A stretch of 64,000 bases of DNA from Ceratothoa steindachneri (Eukaryota; Arthropoda; Malacostraca; Isopoda; Cymothoidae), in contig OZ018321.1 in the NCBI GenBank assembly GCA_963969495.1, positions 102,549,578 to 102,613,577 on the forward strand, read 5' to 3'. Below are positions 58,946-64,000 of this stretch, in pieces; position 1 is the first letter of the stretch; each line of letters begins with the position of its first letter. A model generated the notes under the pieces. It saw nothing but the letters and a program-made list of their open reading frames with translations. It was not told the DNA's origin and did no database searches. A program made the translations under genes and the position numbers.

Positions 58946-58959
58946 TTCAAACTTTTTTC

Positions 58960-59261
58960 CCCTGGCGTTATCTCTGTCTTCTCGGTAAAGGATTGCCTTC
59001 ATTGTGCCGCCCTCTGCTCTCTATGATTCTAGTCTTCTTCTAATGTCCCTTTCTCTTACCTCTAAAAAACTCCTGTTTCTTGTCTCATTGCTCATTCGCG
59101 TCCAATTTCACTTTCTTGTACTATATTGTAATATAGTCTGCAATGCAAGGTTTCTGCACCTTTATTTTCTGTCTTCAAAATTGTTTTGAAAGGCAGAAAA
59201 TGAATATGGCGAAAGCCTTGTTTTGGTTGTTATCACCCGCAGAACTTGCATTTGCTCCTTC

Positions 59262-59263
<2 letters not shown>
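58960..59263. other. No gene recognised
   Basis: Pyrimidine-rich sequence follows the tRNA-like unit. If that unit is a SINE head, this would be its body, but I see no second copy in the window. Confidence 0.4.

Positions 59264-59348
<85 letters not shown>
59264..59348. repeat. (TA)n microsatellite
   Basis: About 41 TA units. On its right, a minus-strand frame (VQDVFKKVKNLQRKLNQAAI, ALDFNK) runs into the tract. The peptide looks protein-like but is too short to assign. Confidence 0.96.
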
Positions 59349-59355
<7 letters not shown>

Positions 59356-61618
59356 GAAGTCAAGAGCGATGGCTGCTTGATTGAGCTTGCGCTGCAGATT
59401 TTTAACTTTTTTAAAGACATCTTGCACCCCTTTCAAAGATCAACTTCCTGGTAAACGGTGAAAAATGACAGAAAATGGATGTTATTTATGCATTATTATC
59501 TTAACAAAGGAATAGTTGTTTGGACCAATCAAATGTGAGAAAATTTATAAGATTGAATAATGTTTAGAGCGGAAAACTATAATTAAATACAAAATTTAAC
59601 TCTCCTATTTTACTCTTCTAGTTTCTACACCAGCACATTCACATCCTCCTCTCACTCTACCACCTCGTCCACTGCCCACAACGCTACTCCTACTGTCCCC
59701 ATCGCTCTCGCTGCCACAAGCACATCGAAATCAAGACATCCTAGCACTATCAAACCCCATTCGACAAAGACACGTGCAGCAGTCGTCACCCCCACCCCCA
59801 TTCCCATGCCAAATCAAGAGACTGCGCAGAGGAGAGCGACTCTCGATGAAACAGCACGATGCGCACTTCATTCCAGACCATAGGTCGTCTGAACGTAGTG
59901 CAATAAAACGTACGCAATTGACACGGTATTCGCCATACTGTTGCCAACTGGGTACGTAACGTACAAATACCAGACACCCTGACAGCAAAAAACTTCAACT
60001 CCATCTATGAAAAACGCTTGTCAGACAACTCCTTACATACCCTCTATTATACCCGCAGCTGCCTGTAACACAAGACAGAGGGAAGCACAGCGCATTCAGA
60101 AGTCTACTCTGACGTGCGCCTGTTGCTCCCCCATGTACACGAACATTACCACACTACACCAAAACAACAAACAAAGACCGCTAAAAAGCTATGTCTACAC
60201 GGATTCAACGAACAAACTGTGGAAACTCGTAATAGACCCCATATACACCAGCATAAATACAAGACTTAACGCTACAGAGGCGCGAAGAGAATTCCTTGCA
60301 GCATGAGACTACCTATAACCAACATCTATATATACATAAATATATCAGCAGCGCGAATGGACAGTATCCATAAACGTTTAGTCTCCATTCAGACAATCTT
60401 CTCTCCTGCCGCTCCAGTTATGCCTTACCAGCATAAATACACGTAAAACAGCACCCACCCCGCAACAGTGTATAGCCGCTGACCTATTATCTTTCCCTAT
60501 CCCCTCTTATTTTTTTCAGAATCATTTCCTCTAAGACTGCACGATCTTCCGTCGCCTCCACAATGATCCCTATCTATTCTTTCTATACACAGATTGATTG
60601 ATAACTGATCCTAACCGCATTGCTTATAATGTGAATAAGATATTGTTCAGCTTTTCGCTACGCTCTAAAGTGCTTTCCTTAATATCGAATTATTTATGTG
60701 GTATTTTATGACCAGTATTGATGGTTACCAGTTTTAGGAGGATAACACAAGGTTGCCGCTTATAAGATAGATTTAGGTCCTGTTACGGGGTACGAGCTAC
60801 TTTGATGGAATATAGCGCGTTTTGGAGTAATTGGTTACCGAGCGCTAACCTTGAGCGGACTCCAAATGGGGAAGATTATCCTCTCGTTTGATTTTAGCGA
60901 TGTAGGCTTGGTAAGACGACCGTTTGATTACCCCTAGGTAAAGGTATTCCCGGAAGACGAATTCAGAGACTCGGTAAGCATTGATGCAATAAATTCAATT
61001 AAACGTAAGTCGGGTATTTTGAGGCTGACTAACTAATTGTTGGATCTACTTGGACCTACCTTCCTGGAGACTGCTTAGGGTCTTCCTGTCTTACCGTTCT
61101 TTCCTTCTTTTACAAATACTGTATGTCCGTAGGGGCGCCAGATGGTATTTAATGAGTCGAAAAATGTGTGCGTGGCCTACTGTTAGCCAATTAGGCGGTT
61201 TGGTGGAGCTTACTCGACTCGAAGTCTATTCGTGTGTACACGGGGATAGAGAGAAGAAAAGCAGGTAGTCCCCGCTTAAGGCCTCCGCCTGACAATCTTA
61301 ATCTCGGGTAACGAGACAAATATCGAGAATAAGATTTCGTGTTTCACGGTTCTGTGAGAAATAAACAAAATGAGCGTCTTCCCCGTTTTTCAACACGGTG
61401 GGTCTTGATAAACATGTCCGCACAGCTGCTTCAGCGTCTTCGAGAGATCCTTGGCACGGCCTGAAATAGATCAGGAAAGATAGCGCGAGAAGCTGCTTTT
61501 CTGCGTGTGACTGCTTGTATGAGTGTGGTGTATATCCATGTGAGTGTGTAAGCGTGTGAGCGGGTATGCGTGTCTAAGTGTCTCGTATTCATTTTCTGCC
61601 CATAACCCTTACAAGAAC
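59349..61618. other. No gene recognised
   Basis: About 2.3 kb. A 99-codon plus frame at 60007-60306 and neighbouring Thr/Ser/Pro-rich text at 59620-59960 are open but unrecognised. 60840-61360 has no open frame of note and ends with gagaaataaacaaaat. It could be non-coding TE sequence. Confidence 0.4.
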
Positions 61619-61719
61619 AGTACATATTACCATCTGCATGACCAAATGTTACACATTATCATTTACATGATCAAATGCTACATATTATTACCATTTACAT
61701 GACAAAATGTTATATATTA
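61619..61719 (+). repeat. ~30 bp minisatellite, left part (interrupted by a transposon)
   Basis: About three units of the type attaccatttacatgacaaa-atgttacac. The array resumes at 63608-63645 (ttattatttatatgacaaaa, ttttatata) after the inserted element. Confidence 0.8.
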
Positions 61720-63607
61720 CACTGGTCAACAAAGTTTTAGTTAAATTGATATCAAACACTTGGTATTACCTAATTTCTTTCGCTGATTTCAGATCTAATG
61801 TTAGATTTTTCCTCAGTGCTCTACTTTTTTTGCAATCAAGGTAATTAAAAATCTCAAAATGTTTTTATCATCACATTGACGTCGTAGTCTTTAGGAGAAA
61901 TATGTTATAAAACTATTCAATATAGCTAGGTAATAAAAAAATAAAATGCAAGATAGTATAAAACTACTTTTTATTACCGAGAAAGTTTGCCATCACCGCC
62001 ACAAATGAAAGCCATGCAGTCCTTTCCTTGGCGTTCATCTTTCTGGCAAATTCTTGATCATGTACAAGTGCACAAATCTGTTGTCTATCTAAATCTATCA
62101 AAAACACCTTTCTTTATCTTTTCGAAGGACAAACCAGGGAGGACAGAATATATGTATTGGAAGTATTCACCGTCAGTATTCAACGCCTTGACAAATGCTT
62201 CATCAAACCCAGCTTGATATGGAGCGGAGGAAAAATGATCTTTTCCCGACTGACAATTAGATCGTTAACAATATTTGGCAATACTTGCTTCCATATTTTC
62301 ACGTATCTGCCATTCCTTCTGGTTTCAGTGCTTTTCTCGAGCTCGGCTGTCCCACATGCAAAGATAGCAGGGATACTTTGTAAATCCTCTTTGTTGACCT
62401 AGGAGGAAATTAACCATTTTGAGGTCTACACAAATTGTCCAATTGTGCTCGTCAATCACATTTTTAATATCATGAGGTTACTCTCGTAAATACACATAAT
62501 GTTCAGTTGGAAAAGCAGCATAGACATTGCTATTATGAAGTAGAACACACTTCAAACTGCGCTTAGAACTATCTATAAATAATCGCTTGTCATTTTTATT
62601 GTAAACTGGCGGTATCCCTAATTCCTGGAGAAGACCTGAGATATTCTGACAATAAACAAAGTTATTCTCCTCTGTAAAAAAAATTGTACTAAAATCTGCT
62701 CCCGATTTCTGAAGTATGATATTTTAGTTGTATACCTCAGCTGATTCTTTTCTTGCATCCTGGAGGCTAACACTTCAGCTGCATTTTTTGAGAGTCCCAA
62801 ATCATACACAAGGTCATGCAGCTCTGGGTGGCTAAACTGTTTAGGAGTTAATGACTCTGGCGTCCGATAAGAAGGATAGCCGGTTTCTGAAAGTATTTCT
62901 TGACTTTCATCAGCAGTCTCTTGCTCTTAGTCACTACCCACATCTTCAGATGAAAGAAAACCTTTAAAAACTGTGGTTGGGAGCTCATTAGAGTGCAGAG
63001 TAGGTCGGATTGCTGAGGGGATACTAGGATATAAGATTTTGTGGCTGTTTTTCTTACCAATGCCCTTTGTATTGACCAGAAAAAAAATAGCAGCCAATTG
63101 TGTGGTACGTCGGTTCTGCCAGGTTATGGGAATTCCAAAATGTAAACCCTTACGTTTCCCCTTTGTCCAATCACGCAGCATTTCCTCGCAGTTGTGACAA
63201 ACAGTATGTGTGGCCCATTTCCTGTCTTATTCGCCAAGAGTAAGTCCAAAGTACGCTTTATAAGCACGCCTCACAAATGATGTTATATTACGCCTTTAAC
63301 GAATAAGCGTGAAGCATCCACAAATATGACAGAAAGCGTCCGGATTGTTCACACATTGACGTCCCCTCGTAGCCATGATCAGATCTGAAAGAAAAACAAA
63401 ACAATTTTAATATCTCTGTTGATAACATAAACGTGTAATTAATGAATTTGACCAGAAACGGCTAGAATGAAAAACTTAAAATTGCATGAAAACTAGGACA
63501 TGTAGACCTGAACCGTTTTCAGATTTGAATTTAGCAGGTCAAAAACAGTAAGAATGAGTAAACAAATCTTATGCAACTGAGATTTAGAAAAGATTTGTTG
63601 ACCAGTG
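61720..63607 (-). mobile_element. Transposon-like element with perfect 14 bp TIRs
   Basis: cactggtcaacaaa at 61720-61733 is the exact reverse complement of 63594-63607. TTA flanks both sides and may be a 3 bp target duplication. The element (1888 bp) interrupts a minisatellite whose units continue on either side, which fixes its ends well. The minus strand carries a decayed ORF (separate entry). The superfamily is not assigned. Confidence 0.82.
61950..63376 (-). pseudogene. Decayed ORF of a dispersed invertebrate repeat protein
   Basis: It starts MATRGRQCVNNPDAFCHICG at 63376. Cys-rich text (FCHICGCFTLI, VCHNCEEMLRDW) suggests a zinc-binding N-terminus. GKRKGLHFGIPITW follows, then KILYPSIPSAIRPTLHSNEL (about 63050-62990), LHDLVYDLGLSKNAAEVLAS and R (about 62825-62760), and FFQRR-like text. 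After degraded sequence IIFPPLHIKLGLMKHL (about 62235) and MNAKERTAWLSF (about 62020) follow, fading near 61950 at FLGNKK. In-frame stops and frameshifts are numerous. From memory, similar proteins recur many times in some invertebrate genomes, always uncharacterised. With the TIRs, a mobile-element protein is likely. Its enzymatic activity is unknown to me. Confidence 0.6.
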
Positions 63608-63645
63608 TTATTATTTATATGACAAAATTTTATATATTTTATAAT
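63608..63645 (+). repeat. ~30 bp minisatellite, right part
   Basis: A partial unit matching the array at 61619-61719, now separated by the inserted element. Confidence 0.65.
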
Positions 63646-63732
63646 TAATTGCATGTGAATAATTATGTGCGTGCCCATTACAAGCCTTCATACGAAGTGA
63701 TAAAATTCAAAGGCAACCACGTTTTCAAAGTT

Positions 63733-64000
63733 GTCTTCGCGGAGAGAGCAATCGCGGTAAAGGTGAGAGTAAATGGGGAGTGGTCGGACACGTGGCAAAT
63801 GCCTTTTAACGTGGGCAAATGCAAAGTGATGCATATCGGCCACAGAAACCCCCAATCTCAGTATATCCTTAAGGGCACTGCTATGGAATCCACCGACACT
63901 GAGAAGGACTTGGGTGTAACAATCACTAGTGACCTCAAGTTCTCGAAACAGTGCATTGAGGCGGAGAAAAAGGCCCAAAGGATGCTAGGCTATATTAAGC
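63733..64000 (+). pseudogene. CR1/L2-like LINE reverse transcriptase, cut by window end
   Basis: The frame from 63733 is open to the window end. It reads EWSDTWQMPFNVGKCKVMHI and GHRNPQSQYILKG, then ESTDTEKDLGVTITSDLKFS and KQCIEAEKKAQRMLGYIK. This is the region just after the catalytic FADD box in CR1/L2-type LINEs (the W...F-V-KCKVMHIG and EKDLGV motifs). The sequence before 63733 does not show a readable FADD box, so the 5' side is probably broken. The downstream part lies outside the window. Well preserved for about 85 codons with no stop, so it may be a fairly young copy. Confidence 0.85.

Overview
The window is eukaryotic, repeat-dominated DNA. I recognise no intact host protein-coding gene. 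Almost everything identifiable is a transposable-element (TE) copy, mostly broken by stops and frameshifts, or a satellite/microsatellite. The TE mix suggests an invertebrate and leans towards an arthropod: mellifera-type and irritans-like mariners, a rosa/vertumnana-like mariner relic, Tc1-like elements, a MULE, Jockey/I-type LINEs, a CR1/L2-like LINE and Penelope-like elements (PLEs). Short TTAGG-like tracts (around 3580 and 49140-49270) point the same way. This is inference; no species can be named.

Layout. 0-9.5 kb: AT-rich DNA with two members of a dispersed repeat family (here called family A) and one unidentified open frame. 9.54-11.66 kb: a mellifera-type mariner with clear terminal inverted repeats (TIRs), lying between two ~300 bp arms that are inverted copies of each other. 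13-16 kb: a 33 bp minisatellite, a LINE 3' tail and a mariner relic. 17.5-18.2 kb: an 85 bp satellite. 19.3-20.6 kb: a MULE relic with a duplicated terminal region. 20.5-28.6 kb: LINE relics, two copies of an unknown ~670 bp coding-like repeat, a family A member, a 1.7 kb G-rich 17 bp minisatellite and an internally deleted mariner. 29.7-31.6 kb: family A plus a transposon with ~120 bp TIRs. 34.4-36.8 kb: a Tc1 relic and a LINE RNase H relic. 37.2-40.5 kb: an old LINE interrupted by a family A insertion. 40.5-47.5 kb: family A, a LINE relic, PLE pieces and hammerhead-like ribozyme motifs, next to long (TA)n tracts. 49-50.2 kb: TTAGG-like DNA and a 39 bp minisatellite. 50.6-55.3 kb: a nearly full-length LINE with overlapping ORF1/ORF2. 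56.1-58.6 kb: a second mariner sharing the internal deletion, a (TA)n(TG)n tract, a Tc1 whose catalytic Glu reads Lys, and a PLE tail with a hammerhead-like core. 58.9 kb: a tRNA-like Pol III unit. 61.7-63.6 kb: a transposon-like element with perfect 14 bp TIRs inserted in a minisatellite. 63.7-64 kb: a CR1/L2-like reverse transcriptase cut by the window edge.

No functional pathway is encoded. The content records nested insertion, deletion-derivative amplification and decay. The points most worth a second look are the hammerhead-like RNAs sharing one compact architecture, family A (seven copies, internal ~105-130 bp units, one clean insertion into a LINE), and the two mariners with the same internal deletion junction.
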